Shown: positions 1 to 11,959 of the stretch, in pieces
How the letters are laid out: each line of letters opens with the position of its first letter
Position numbering within the stretch: position 1 is the stretch's first letter
Assembly (NCBI GenBank): GCA_936450465.1
Contig: OW388304.1
Location: 12,680,708-12,744,707, forward strand
From: Gibbula magus
Lineage: Eukaryota; Mollusca; Gastropoda; Trochida; Trochidae
Direction of reading: 5' to 3'
DNA: 64,000 nucleotides
Program-made: the position numbers and the translations under genes
Notes under the pieces: generated by a model
What the model saw: only the letters and a program-made list of their open reading frames with translations
What the model was told of the DNA's origin: nothing
Database searches by the model: none

Positions 1-1052
1 TCTATTGTTATATAATTTCTTACTTTGAAGTTTACACGGATTCCCGAACGTTGGTTGGTTGAGACCACGGTCATGTGATTAGAATTTCAAGGTTCATTGT
101 CCATGAACTCTTGGAAAATCGTTCATACTCGTGTGAACGCTTGCAGGTCGTGTGAACGTTCGACGGTACTGTAGCATTCTTTCCTGATTGAGCGTGATTT
201 CGTGAGCAAATTTCCAACGGTTACGATTTACCGACTTATTTGATTGAATATTAACATAACCTCAACATCATACTACCTTCTAAATTGTTAAAATAAATCA
301 AACATTTCAATAAAAAGATAACTGTTTGCTGTTGAACTAAGCGAGTCACAAGGCCTATTCTAGAACTGAATACAAAATATGCAATCTAGATAAACAAAAA
401 CTCATAATCTAACCATTAATAACCAACCGGGGTAGGATTTGAGCAGTCGTGGTAATGAAATTATTCTTTTCCGACTGTTGTTTACATAATATTGACGAGG
501 TGACAAATGGCGGCCTCCATGCAATGTCGTTATTCATAGGACGGATAACACTGATCTCGTGTCCCTGAAAGATCAGATTTTATTACGTGCAACAGGTTTC
601 ATCAAACAGGGTATGACGAAAGATAACGTAAATAATTGTAAGAATTGAATGTATTTTTTTTTTGCACTGACCTCGCCTCGTTCACGAGAGTATCCCGATT
701 TGACATCATTATTCTTTCTCAGTGCCCAACTTGTCCGCTGTCACTTTCGGGGTAACTTATCGGAATCACCATGTTTAGTGCGGGGATTGACGTTCAGGAT
801 ATTGCTTCAACCGTCTTTAGAACTGCCTTCTATGTGTAACGTGTCATTGGGATTAAAAAAATATCCTTGCTAATCGTGTTTTCCTTTTTTTTTCTTTATC
901 GCTGAGATGTTTTAGAAAACATAAAAAAGGATAATGGTCACAGCTGTGTAATGTTATGGGGCCTTTTGTGGTTTCATTGAATATGACTTGAAATGTGAAT
1001 CCTGGTATGTGTTTATGAGAATTATATGTTTTCTGATACTTGCTTTTTTAAG
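1..1052. other. Non-coding stretch, presumably intron of the Ly6/uPAR-like gene
   Basis: The first clear coding exon of the + strand cysteine-rich gene begins at 1053 in the middle of a module. The two exons that should start that module therefore lie here undetected or upstream of the window. I looked for cysteine-pair exons with good splice sites. One weak candidate follows an acceptor-like tract near 720 (Cys-x2-Cys coding), but it runs into a stop and has no convincing partner. Nothing else is supported. Confidence 0.5.
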
Positions 1053-2010
1053 ACATGCGGAGGTCTCAACACCCTGAATTACAGGTCCCATTCCACGGTA
1101 CAGGAGTGCAGAGCATGCTGTGACAAAGATCTTTGTAACCTTTATCCTTGTAAAGCAAATGGTACGAACTCGCTCTTTTTAGAAATTATTCGCAAATAAT
1201 ATATAATTGCAAACTGGTGTAATGACAAAAATTCTACGACCCTGACCCTGACCCTGCTTTTACATTTGGAAACATGTCTCTTATTTGATTCAATAAAGTA
1301 TACATGTGCGCAATTTCAAATCATTACGAATGCAAAGCAATTTTATTTGGATGTTCAATTTCCTTTTTGTGTTTATGTTTTAGTATGAAAGAGATATAAC
1401 AAAGATAAATGTGTATATTTCTTCTTCTTATCATTCTTACTTTTTGTGTCATAAAATTTTAATATGAAACATCAGATGTCGTTGTTACAATATATTTCTG
1501 AATATTACATATCACTTCACGTTGCTAGAAAAGGTAATTTAGAACTAAGTATATAAGATATACGTCATGTATTTATTTAATATTTAAAGAAAGCAATCTC
1601 TTGGTGAATTTCTCATGCTCGTTTTTGGTTTGGGTCGAGTGGTCAAACAAAACGAGGATATGACTGTGACAATTTTCAATCACGAAATTGACTGTTAATC
1701 CTTATTTGCAATTCTTTCTGAACGGTTTTGGTTTCTCAACCGATACACAGACACATATTTTCATTTTATTAAATGAATGCTTTGTCTCTTAAAGTTTAAA
1801 GGTCTTGTGCCGTTCAAAATGACCATTTGACAAATTATATAGATAAATAAAAATAATTCCCTAAACCCAATTGTATAGGGCGACATATTTATTTTATACA
1901 AGGATGATAACGGTTTTGTGAACATACAGACCATTGACTGAAGTGAGCGGTTAATGTATCCCCAGGTACTGCTAACACCTTAACAACCATCAATCCGACT
2001 GTCGCTACAC
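1053..2010 (+). other. Module 1 (3' exon) and linker exon
   Basis: Exon 1053-1161 (phase 0 in, 1 out) encodes the end of a Ly6/uPAR module, with the signature CCDKDLCN and a final Cys. Exon 1966-2010 (45 bp, phase 1 in and out) encodes a Thr/Asn-rich linker. The exons for the first half of this module were not found. Confidence 0.8.
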
Positions 2011-5000
2011 GTAAGTAAATATAAAGTATCTACCTTATACTGATATTACATTTGGTAATGCTGATGTATATCACTGAATATCCTAAACAGTTTGCCTTCC
2101 TCTAAGGAAACTGCATTTACCATATCATAACTTGTAGAACTACCTGTTGCTTGTCTAATAAATTTGATAATTTTAATAATAAAATTGCGCCTAGGTTTTG
2201 AATCATTAAGTATTATTATTGTTTTAAAATGTTTACAATGTTTACATTTTTTCTTAATTATTTACGTGTGCTTCATTCAATGTTACCCTGTTTCAGCATA
2301 CCAACCTATCTGTTTCTCCTGCAATGGATCTCCTTCAGTGAGAGAATGTACAGAAGCTCGAGTCTGTGCAGCTGGACAGGTACATAACTAGCGTTTAGGT
2401 ACCGTGGTAGTTGATTGTGAGGAAGTGAGATTTAGCTAATACTCTCTTGATCGAATATGATCACTAACAGGTGCCCGTTCGTTTTTTATTAATAAGTTCG
2501 CCATTGGTTCATCGTTGAACACATGTGCAATTTGATCTTTTGAGTGATATGTCTTTGTTTTTGGGAGAATGTGATTGTATTGCTAGGTTAAGGTTTGAAT
2601 TACACTAAAGATGTTTCACATTTGATTATTCACAAGAACTGGAACATCAATTAACTGTCGTAGTTAACTACTTTCAGCACTGTTCAATGGAGGCATACAG
2701 CACTGGGACCAATAAAATAACATACTACGGAGGTTGTGTTCCAAGCAGCGTGAGTGTACCCAGGAAGAGTCTTCAGTAACCTACAGTTTATTGTAACTTA
2801 AACTTTAGATGTAATGTACAATGCTCGAACGTTACGTTTACAGGTAAGGAACCACTTGTGAAACTTGCGAGCACCGACTGGAACTAGCTAACCATTGGTG
2901 ATAATGCGCTGAAATTCAATGTCGCACTACACTCAAAGTAGGCACGAATAACAGTTCTCCACAACAAACGAAGTTACCGAGCGCCTGACGGGATTCGAAC
3001 CACGAATGTATTGATCCCAAGTCGAAAGCGTTAACCACTGGCTATCCCGCCCCTTTATGAAAACGATCTCTGTAAATGAAATTCTGAAATATATTATAAA
3101 TCTACGTATTGCTCGTGTCATCCGTTTCGAGAAGATAAATTGTTTCTGGTATAGAGTCTTCACATCACGCTTGTCTGGTTATCATTTCCAATAAAGGTCC
3201 AGTTCTCGTGTGACATATTTCTAAGTTGCAGAGTTCTAGAAGAAAATGAACCATGACGTTGATTCCATGTCTATCGACTAACATTTCTATTTTTTATTTT
3301 TGATAAAATTCAACGACTCAAACAGACATACAGTTTGGATAAATGTTGATATTTCATGGACATTATATATATATGTGTATGTATTCCCTGCAGACATGTA
3401 CATCTGAGAGTTTCCCAGCACGGTCTGGACACAAAGTCTGCTCCTCCTGCTGTGAACACGACTACTGTAACTCGGACGTGTGTGCAGAGAAGGGTAAAAC
3501 CTAGTTCTGTATAAGGATTTGTTTTTAAAGTACTTTATTTTCTAGACTTCAGGAAGTATACACATGTACTTCCCTGTGATTCGACTTCATCCCTCCAAGA
3601 CTAATTTGCTAGTTTTAACTAGTTTGTCAATGTTTAGCATCATCCACTGCGAGTTTGTTCGAATATCGAGTATATATATCGAAACCAAGAAAGGAAATGT
3701 CAAAGAAAACTCGACGTGGTCAGATATCAATCTCGATGATGAAACGATATGAGTTAATCAATATTTACTTTATTAAATATAACATGATCAACAGCATAAC
3801 ATTATGTACATTGTCTTATTCAATTGCCAATTAATATATGTCTCTTTGCAGTTCAATCCTACGTATCATCCATATTATCTGGTAAGTAAAGTGTTCCCTA
3901 CTGAAGTACAATTACACAGACAAATAAATACGCATACAGGAAGGCCACTTTATATTTCAAGTTGATCATCTCGTCAGAGGCTCGACAACTTTGTCTGCTG
4001 TGGAGAAGTGTTTTACATGCAGTAAGGTGTGGGTACAATGCTACACTGAATTTCAGTGCAGTACCACCCAAGGTTAGCTAGTTCCAGCCGATACTCGCAG
4101 GTTTCACTGCAATGCATAGCCACCATGACGTTGTGGGCTTTCTTCCTGCCATAATACTAGCAACCGTTATATAATTGAAATACTCATGAAAGCGGCGTTA
4201 AACACCAACTCACCTCAGTCCAAATAAAGTTGATCAAAGCTGGAAAAATGTTTTAGTAATCTTTTATCTGATTGTTTGCGTGTTTGTAAATACCCTATGA
4301 GGCCTAAATAATGAACAATGTAGGATAATATCATTATGATTGTAACGAGTATTTAAGTTTTATTTTTGATAATTGGATCTCGGTAAGTGAAAACAATAAA
4401 CATTGTGTACATGTTTTTTTATGATAAATAATTGCATGATCCGACACTTTAAGCAGGACACTCCCTCCTACACCGCCTTTATTTACCGCAGGTCGACGGC
4501 AGTGCTCTCGGTGCTACGACCAAACGCTTGATGAAGTCGATCGATGCTACACCAAAGTAGAATGCGCCCATAGTACTTCCGTGAGTTTTCTCGGATAACG
4601 GATGCCTTTTTCTGGAAAACGTTTGATTACAAACTTTAAGGGATGACCATTTGGGATTTTGATTTTTGAACTAAATAAACAATTTCATAACAAACATAGT
4701 TGATAACACATTTGTATTTTAAGGATATCTCAACTATTGTTCAAATTCATATCAATTCTAACGACGATAGATAATAAGCCTCACATGTAAACCCATGACC
4801 TAATCTCAAATAAATGGACAATTGATTACGTACCATTACGAATCATTTTACCTTTTGACTCATTCACTTCAAGTCATATCTTTCTACATAAGATCACTTG
4901 CGAAACCAGAATCAGAATCAGAATTTCTAACGACATTTCATCGGTTTATTTCCAGCAATGTTCTCAAGTTCTACGGAACGAGAGTGGTATACTTACAGTG

Positions 5001-8000
5001 GACATGGATTGTGAAGAGAACCTGGTAGGTAGCTAGAACTCTTATGTTTTAAGAAGACTTAAGTGTGTGTGTGTCTCATGCTAACACGAATAGTATAATA
5101 ATGGTATATTTTGACAATCTGCAGTAGAATATATATATATATATGAAATGTGGTAGAGAACAGATAACGAGAAATATTCTATTCGTTTGAGACACAAGAT
5201 TCTCAATTACAATATATTGCAAGTCTTTGAAATGTATTTATAAGTGGAATGCATAAGAAAACGGGGATTACTGGATAACAACTTCTGCACTGTGGACACA
5301 GCGTTCCTCAGTATAATTAGTACTCTACCTGATGAAAGCATATACTCCGAAACGCCGTGTGTGTTCACAATAAAAAGATTGCTATCCAAAATATCTTGTT
5401 TCTCACATTCCATTGTGTTTCAAAAGAATTGACTTTTACTTGTTAAGCGATGTATTAATGTTTCCGCCTAGCCGTGTACAAGTACTGTGAGTACAGACCA
5501 TGATGTTTGTGGTATCTGCTGTAACTGGGACTTCTGTAACAGAGAAGTCGACTGTCGATATCGTACGTATTAATTGAATCTTTTTTTATCTTCCTCCTAC
5601 AACCACCGACTCCCCATATGACGAAGTCACCTACAATAATTTGATATGAATTAATATACTAAAGCCACTATAAAGACATAGTTTATGTTTCATATCAGTT
5701 TTTATAGGTATTCTTATTACTTATTCTCATTGTAACGATGTGGACATTCTTGACTTACAATTATATCAGTAATTTAATTGTTTTGGTAAACTGTGCTGTT
5801 TCTTTATATTTAGTAAGTTGCAAATATACCACCCTGCTTTTCTGTACAAATCCACATATGGTATCTGTTATCTGTCATAAATAACAAACTTCTCCTTTCA
5901 AATTTCAGCTGTTACCATGACAACTTTGCCAACAACTGATATAACCACTACACCTTCCTCAACAAAATGTAGGTATGTTTTTCTATGATTTAACAGAATA
6001 TATCAAATCATGTTTGCATTTACTATTGTAGGTTCATAACAATTCATAAGACATGTGTTTTAATACATTTAAGCAATACATCTTTCTTTTAAAATTGAAT
6101 TGAATTTTAAAGTTATTTTCATCAATAATATATATTTAATATAATCAATAACGTTTCAAGCATATGTTACTTTTTTCAGTTACTACGAGTTTCACCCCAA
6201 AACAGTGCTACCAGTGTTCTGATATACGGGTAGATTCAACTGGCAACAGTCAGCTATGCTCCAACATTGTAACATGTACTATTCCTACATCGGTAAGATT
6301 CAATAGGCAACAGTCAGCTGTGCTCCAATATTGTAACATGTACTATTCCTACATCGGTAAGATTCAACTGGCAACAGTCAGCTGTGCTCCAACATTGTAA
6401 CATGTACTATTCCTACATCGGTAAGATTCAATAGGCAACAGTCAGCTGTGCTCCAATATTGTAACATGTACTATTCCTACATCGGTAAGATTCAACTGGC
6501 AACAGTCAGCTGTGCTCCAACATTGTAACATGTACTATTCCTACATCGGTAAGATTCAACAGGCAACAGTCAGCTGTGCTCCAACATTGTAACATGTACT
6601 ATTCCTACATCGGTAAGATTCAACAGGCAACAGTCAGCTGTGCTCCAACATTGTAACATGTACTATTCCTACATCGGTAAGATTCAACTGGCAACAGTCA
6701 GCTGTGCTCCAACATTGTAACATGTACTATTCCTACATCGGTAAGATTCAACTGGCAACAGTCAGTTGTGCTCCAATTTTGTAACATGTACTATTCCTAC
6801 ATCGGTAAGATTCAACTGGCAACAGTCAGCTTTGCTCCAATATTGTAACATGTACTATTCCTACATCGGTAAGATTCAACTGGCAACAGTCAGTTGTGCT
6901 CCAATTTTGTAACATGTACTATTCCTACATCGGTAAGATTCAACAGGCAACAGTCAGCTGTGCTCCAACATTGTAGCATGTACTATTCCTACATCGGTAA
7001 GATTCAACTGGCAACAGTCAGTTGTGCTCCAATATTGTAACATGTACTATTCCTACATCGGTAAGATTCAACTGGCAACAGTCAGCTGTGCCCCAATATT
7101 GTAACATGTACTATTCCTACATCGGTAAGATTCAACTGGAAACAGTCAGTTGTGCTCCAATATTGTAACATGTACTATTCCTACATCGGTAAGATTCAAC
7201 TGGCAACAGTCAGCTGTGCCCCAATATTGTAACATGTACTATTCCTACATGGGTAAGATTCAACTGGAAACAGTCACCTGTGCCCCAATATTGTAACATG
7301 TACTATTCCTACATCGGTAAGATTCAACTGGCAACAGTCAGCTGTGCCCCAATATTGTAACATGTACTATTCCTACATCGGTAAGATTCAACTGGCAACA
7401 GTCACCTGTGCCCCAATATTGTAACATGTACTATTTCTACATCGGTAAGATTCAACTGGCAACAGTCACCTCTGCTCCAACATTGTAACATGTACTATTC
7501 CTACATCGGTAAGATTCAACTGGCAACAGTCACCTGTGCCCCAATACTGTAACATGTACTATTTCTACATCGGTAAGATTCAACTGGCAACAGTCACCTC
7601 TGCTCCAACATTGTAACATGTACTATTCCTACATCGGTAAGATTCAACTGGCAACAGTCACCTGTGCCCCAATATTGTAACATGTACTATTCCTACATCG
7701 GTAAGATTCTACTGGCAACTGTCACCTGTGCCCCAATATTGTAACATGTACTATTCCTACATCGGTAAGATTCAACAGGCAACAGTCAATTGTGTTACAA
7801 TATTATAACATGTACTATTCCTACATCGGTAAGATTCAACAGGCAACAGTCAGCTGTGCTCCAATATTGTAACATGTACTATTCCCACATCGGTAAGATT
7901 CAACTGGCAACAGTCAGTTGTGCCCCAACATTGTAACATGTACTATTCCTACATCGGTAAGATTCAACTGGCAACAGTCAGCTGTGCCCCAATATTGTAA

Positions 8001-11000
8001 CATGTACTATTCCTACATCGGTAAGATTCAACTGGCAACTGTCACCTGTGCCCCAATATTATAACATGTACTATTCCTACATCGGTAAGATTCAACAGGC
8101 AATAGCCTGTTGTGTTACAATATTGCAATATATGCCTTTCTTTCACAGAAATGTTAAATATTGTACATGTACATGTGCTCACCCAACATCGCTTATACGT
8201 TAGTTATAGGTTACAACATACACAGTTGTTTTCTTACCAAAACTACACATAGGTAACATAGACAGACGAATGTCAACAATCTAACATGTGCTTTGTTAAC
8301 CTAAGTTTATAGGCAACATCAATATTACTGGTTGTCACCTTTATTCAACATCAAAGGTTATAAAAATAATATGATGATATGTCATCTTGATGAAAAACAG
8401 TTTTGAATTGATCAATGTGTGTTTCTTTCACAGAGATGTTCAACAGTATACTTTGAAGAACATGGAATTGTAACGTTTGACATGGGTTGCAGTGATGAAT
8501 TGGTATGTAGATATTATGACATCTATTTATGTAGACGTATGGGACTATCTTTCTGTTTATTCAAGTTTATTGTAACTACATTATTCTTAACTCCAAAACA
8601 AAATCTGTTCTGTGCCACACTGGTAAACCAATATACGCTTTGCATACATTTTAGAAGATGCTATTTCCAATTGTAAAAAATAATCTTGCACTATTCTCCG
8701 TTTTGTTTTGCTTAGTCATGTGACTATCCCATCGGTGCATCAGATATTTGCGGCAGTTGTTGTGACACAGATTTGTGTAACCAAGATCTGGACTGTAGAA
8801 CTGGTAAGTGGTAATAGTTTACAACTTAAAATCAACTGAATAATAAAAAGGCATGTCAGAGAGGAAATCAAATGACAAATTAAGAAGGAAATTAAGATAC
8901 GACACATTACGTCGTGTGGTTGCACGTGGTCCTGTGCATAGCTCAGTCGACCGTTATCAGTGAAGTTCAGCAACAATGGGCGCGGCTTGCCGCATGGGTG
9001 GGTTACCCGCTTCATTGCTGAATTAACTGAGAGTTTGACTCCCTGCCCCACACTGAGACATTAGTGGAAAGACTTATGGTGTCACCCTGGATAAGTGACT
9101 TTATTCAACGTGTGCCTCTGTTCACCCAGCAGGAAGTGGGTACCTGGTGTAAGATGTGGAGGAGGTGACCTTTAAGCGCCTTGTGGCAGCTCAGGTTAGA
9201 CCAGGGTAATAATGTGACAACCATGCGCTTTGAGCATACCTTTATGGCGTGGATACTGCGCAATATAAATGCCACTACTATTATTATTACTGATGAGGCC
9301 TGCTTTCACAGGTGTTTGATTTACTTCCATGTAAAACGTTCAGTCCTGTATTTCAATAAACAACTAGTGTCGTTCTTGAGAAGCTGAACATAAATTGCAT
9401 CAATTCTGAAAACATCATGTATGATATCAGTGATCGATTTGTCGTATGTATTCAGTTCATTCATCTGAGTGTCTACCATATTAAGTCTCAAGAAACACTT
9501 TCAAGGAATTGTACAGAGTAATCATTATAGCACAGATTTAACAATTTTACTAATAATGGATAATAATATTAGATAAGATACTTTCAGTTGATGTCCTTAT
9601 GATGTAACTCATTCTCTTCCCACAGAGGTTACTCCCGATACTTCTAATCCTAACCTCTGTTCTAGTAGGGCTGGATTTCCCGGCTCCAGCAAAATTCCCC
9701 AGCGGGGAAAAGTGGAACCTCACTCTTTCTCTCTGCTTCTTAACCAATAAAAACTCATATTTCAGCGTCTATGTCGACCGAGTGACTTCAAAGATGTTAG
9801 CATTTGACTTTAAGGGTCTTGCTGATTAGCATATTTCCTTCGAATATGTCTGATGTAAATAACACAAATGAACTATTGTCGATATTTGTCTCTGATTTGG
9901 TCTTCTTTATTTATCGGCATGTTTTAATCAATTGTTTTCACAAAATCAAACAGCAAATTTCGAGGAATACACATTAAACGAGAACACGTTTATCGTACGT
10001 ATATTTTGTTAGTATGACGCAAATGGCACTTTTACAACGGCGTCGCAGATTGCACAACTAGATTCAAATGCAACCAATCAGGATTCTCCCTTTCATGTCG
10101 AGGAATTCGGAATCGAGCTCTAGTAGAACGGAGGTTAGGGTCGGAAACCTGAAGGGAGAAACTCAGAGTGGCTATGTCCCACATTTAAGGCCAGTCATTA
10201 TTTCCCAAATAAACTCATAGCATGTCAAGTAAAAATATCGGTTAAAGTCTTTAAGAGACGAAGAAGGGCGGTTATTTGGGTTTTGTACTGTGTGACAGTA
10301 AACATGATGTAAATTATAACCGTCTTGATTTATTCACTGAAATGTTAAAATAACGGGCTCAATTTAAGTCCGTGGTTGAATTGATTGGAATAAAAAAAAA
10401 ATTAATCAGAAATTGCCATTTGTCTTTGAACAAAGTGACAACATGAATGATCCAAACGTTTGATTATCTTCTATTATGTGGTTGTCACTACTTACAGTAC
10501 ACGTTTGGTTCTCTCCAGATACAGCAAGCACTCAACCACCGATATCAAGAAACTACACAGGAGGTACGACATTGGCTACTGCTAATCAAATTTTGAAATC
10601 ATTAAACTTCTTTAGATATATTAAAATAATGTTTATAAGAATCTTTTTCAATATAATTATTTTCTTTCAGAATACTATTTTTGACTACAAATGTACAATA
10701 ACAAAAATCTAGATTGAGAAATGCTATTTCTGAACACAACAAATAATGTTCATGGATACATTGTTGAAGACCAGGTATTTATAACGATACTATACTTAAT
10801 ATGGCTTTGATATGCATTTCCTCTGCATTAAACTGTCACCGAGCTTTACGTACACAGTCAGTGATTTAATCTTGGATCATCAGTGATATAATATCTCCAT
10901 AGAGACTCACACACAACATGACAAGACGGATAGTTCAGAACGGCATCACTGTGGTTTGGCAGTTGGGTTCAAAAAGGACTTGATAACAATATGTTTCAAC

Positions 11001-11765
11001 CACAGTAAGACGTGTCAGTTGTTTGATACTGGATGCTGCCGTTCCTTTGTTATTAGGGGATGTCTTGGCCCACGGCACAGTGGCCTTGGCATTTGGAGTC
11101 GTAATGAAGAACCCAGGTGGTAAATATGCCTTACATTTAACGTTCAAAATAATAAATTCTGTCTTTCTCATTCCAGTGGAGTGTGAGGTGTGCCGTGGAG
11201 CTACATGTGGTGTTGATTCTGCACGTGCAGCTAGTGTCAGATGTAGCGACAACACGACTCCCTACTGTCTCAACACCGTCCTCAACGATGTCAACGGAGA
11301 TAAACACGTCACTAAAAGGTAAATATTACTACAGTGAGTTGCTTCGTTAACCACTTTTCTAGAACAGTGCAGCATTTGTGAAGGCCGAACATTGAAAATC
11401 AAGTATTGAACTAATTTGTAAAGAAGCATTTATGTGTTCAATGCAATCAGTTCACCAAGCTATCATTCGATAGAAACTGGACAATTTGTAAGTAGCATTT
11501 GAAGAAACTCATGACCCGATGACCTATTAATAATGGAGAATTAATACGCATGATTTTCATTTACCACAGGTGTGGATCAGTCTCAGAATGTGAGTCCAAA
11601 TGGCTACAAACATCCTCCCTGATGAAGGACTGTGTGACCTTTGACCCCTCCAGCATCTACAGTCACGCCTTCGAGTGTACCTACTGCTGTGTGACTCACA
11701 ACTGTAACAGAAACATTCGTCCTCACAATGTCACACTCTTCAACACTGATATTTATTTACCATAG
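1053..11765 (+). CDS. Multi-module Ly6/uPAR-like (three-finger) cysteine-rich extracellular protein, 5' partial
   Basis: Exons: 1053-1161, 1966-2010, 2297-2379, 2678-2749, 3394-3493, 3852-3881, 4492-4580, 4956-5024, 5472-5562, 5909-5968, 6180-6292, 8434-8502, 8716-8803, 10519-10563, 11177-11318, 11570-11765 (stop TAG). Every junction has AG/GT sites and every phase agrees, giving one open reading frame across 16 exons. Each module opens with Cys-x2-Cys and closes with the Ly6/uPAR signature CCxxDxCN, as in CCDKDLCN, CCEHDYCN, CCNWDFCN and CCDTDLCN. The last module ends CCVTHNCN. Short Ser/Thr/Pro-rich linkers separate modules. Ly6/uPAR domains are disulphide-rich extracellular folds used as receptors, toxin-like ligands or adhesion modules. 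No transmembrane segment or GPI-type hydrophobic tail follows the last module, so the product is probably secreted or anchored upstream. The 5' end lies outside the window. The family call is strong; the specific function is unknown. Confidence 0.85.
2297..3881 (+). other. Module 2 exon cassette plus linker
   Basis: Exons 2297-2379 (phase 1 to 0, starts with CFSC), 2678-2749 (72 bp, 0 to 0), 3394-3493 (0 to 1, CCEHDYCN) and a 30-bp linker exon 3852-3881 (1 to 1). The phase pattern repeats in modules 3 and 4, so the cassette can be duplicated without shifting the frame. Confidence 0.85.
2981..3053 (-). repeat. tRNA-derived SINE head in an intron
   Basis: Read on the - strand, the segment starts GGGGCGGGATAGCCAGTGG and contains an A-box-like block (TAGCCAGTGG) and a perfect B-box core (GGTTCGAATCC) at tRNA spacing. 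It ends with the complement of the GC-rich start. The acceptor stem does not pair well and no clean anticodon arm forms, so I call it a SINE promoter head rather than a working tRNA gene. Confidence 0.6.
3960..4215. repeat. Degenerate SINE-like interspersed repeat
   Basis: Intronic segment that ends in a motif resembling molluscan SINE tails (GCGGCGTTAAACACC followed by a CTCACCTCA run). The resemblance is by eye only and the boundaries are uncertain. Confidence 0.35.
4492..5968 (+). other. Module 3 exon cassette plus linker
   Basis: Exons 4492-4580 (phase 1 to 0, CSRC start), 4956-5024 (69 bp, 0 to 0), 5472-5562 (0 to 1, CCNWDFCN) and linker exon 5909-5968 (60 bp, 1 to 1), which is almost all Thr, Pro and Ser and probably O-glycosylated. 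Confidence 0.85.
6230..8140 (+). repeat. 64-bp minisatellite duplicating an exon end and splice donor (about 30 units)
   Basis: The exonic copy is 63 bp (6230-6292). From 6293 the unit is 64 bp and recurs in register (6293, 6357, 6421 and so on to 8085), with a last decayed unit to about 8140. Each unit starts GTAAGATTCAA and ends CCTACATCG, so every unit boundary recreates the sequence TCG|GTAAGA, a consensus 5' splice site. The exonic copy reads GTAGATTCA at the same place, one A shorter. Units differ by a few substitutions, and several contain an upstream CAACAG that looks like a weak acceptor. Confidence 0.95.
8925..9300 (+). mobile_element. 5S rRNA-derived SINE (SINE3-like)
   Basis: The segment near 8960-9010 (AAGTTCAGCAAC, then GGGCGCGGCTT, then GCATGGGTGGGTTACCCGC) follows the order and wording of the internal promoter half of 5S rRNA (GAAGTTAAGCAACG, GGGCGCGGTTAG, TGGATGGGTGACCGCC). 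It continues into a body ending in GCGCAATATAAATGCCAC and an ATT-repeat tail near 9275-9290. This layout, a 5S-like head, a body and a short A/T repeat tail, is that of SINE3-class retrotransposons. It lies in an intron of the Ly6/uPAR-like gene. Confidence 0.65.
9605..10170. mobile_element. Inverted-repeat element (MITE-like), about 560 bp
   Basis: The left end holds CTAACCTCTGTTCTAGTAG and the right end holds its near reverse complement (CTAGTAGAACGGAGGTTAG), with further imperfect pairing outward to about 9605 and 10170. A second diverged copy lies at 12757-13105, and a short left-end match (CTTCCCACAGAGGTTACTCC) occurs near 52741. No coding capacity is seen. Confidence 0.6.
11177..11765 (+). 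other. Module 5, C-terminal divergent module
   Basis: Two exons instead of three: 11177-11318 (phase 1 to 2) and 11570-11765 (stop at 11763-11765). Cysteine spacing differs from modules 2-4 but the end retains CCVTHNCN. The 14 residues after it include an NVT glycosylation sequon and no hydrophobic anchor. Confidence 0.8.
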
Positions 11766-11953
11766 TTTATAACGTAGAACTTGTGTTAAGGAGAATGATG
11801 AATGAATGACGATGAAATGTAATATATTTTATAATTCGTTCATATTTTCAAAATAGAAAGTTAATTATGTTTTTTATCCAAAAATAGTCACCGAACGATT
11901 TAAAGAGTTGATAACCGATTTGGTCGACCTAAATGAAGATCGCGTTTTCAATG

Positions 11954-11959
11954 AATAAA
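11954..11959 (+). terminator. Candidate polyadenylation signal AATAAA
   Basis: First AATAAA downstream of the TAG at 11763-11765, about 190 bases away, a normal 3' UTR length. A second lies near 12049. Either could serve the Ly6/uPAR-like gene. Confidence 0.5.

Larger units (their letters stand above)
6180..10563 (+). other. Module 4 exon cassette plus linker, with minisatellite intron
   Basis: Exons 6180-6292 (phase 1 to 0, CYQC start), 8434-8502 (69 bp, 0 to 0), 8716-8803 (0 to 1, CCDTDLCN) and linker exon 10519-10563 (45 bp, 1 to 1). The first intron of the module (6293-8433) is mostly a minisatellite whose unit copies the end of exon 6180-6292 and its splice donor. The third intron holds a 5S-derived SINE and an inverted-repeat element. 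Confidence 0.85.

Noticed and set aside
649..873. 75-codon + strand frame near the window start as an exon of the Ly6/uPAR-like gene
   Set aside because: Only one Cys-x2-Cys-like spot, in a different frame. No donor in phase and no match to the module pattern.
2981..3053. Functional tRNA gene on the - strand
   Set aside because: A- and B-box are good, but the acceptor and anticodon stems do not pair as in a working tRNA. A SINE head explains it.
6164..8140. CRISPR-like array because of regular repeats
   Set aside because: Units are contiguous without unique spacers and the DNA is animal. It is a minisatellite.
8740..9051. 103-codon - strand frame
   Set aside because: Runs antisense through a coding exon and the 5S-derived SINE. 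No domain features.
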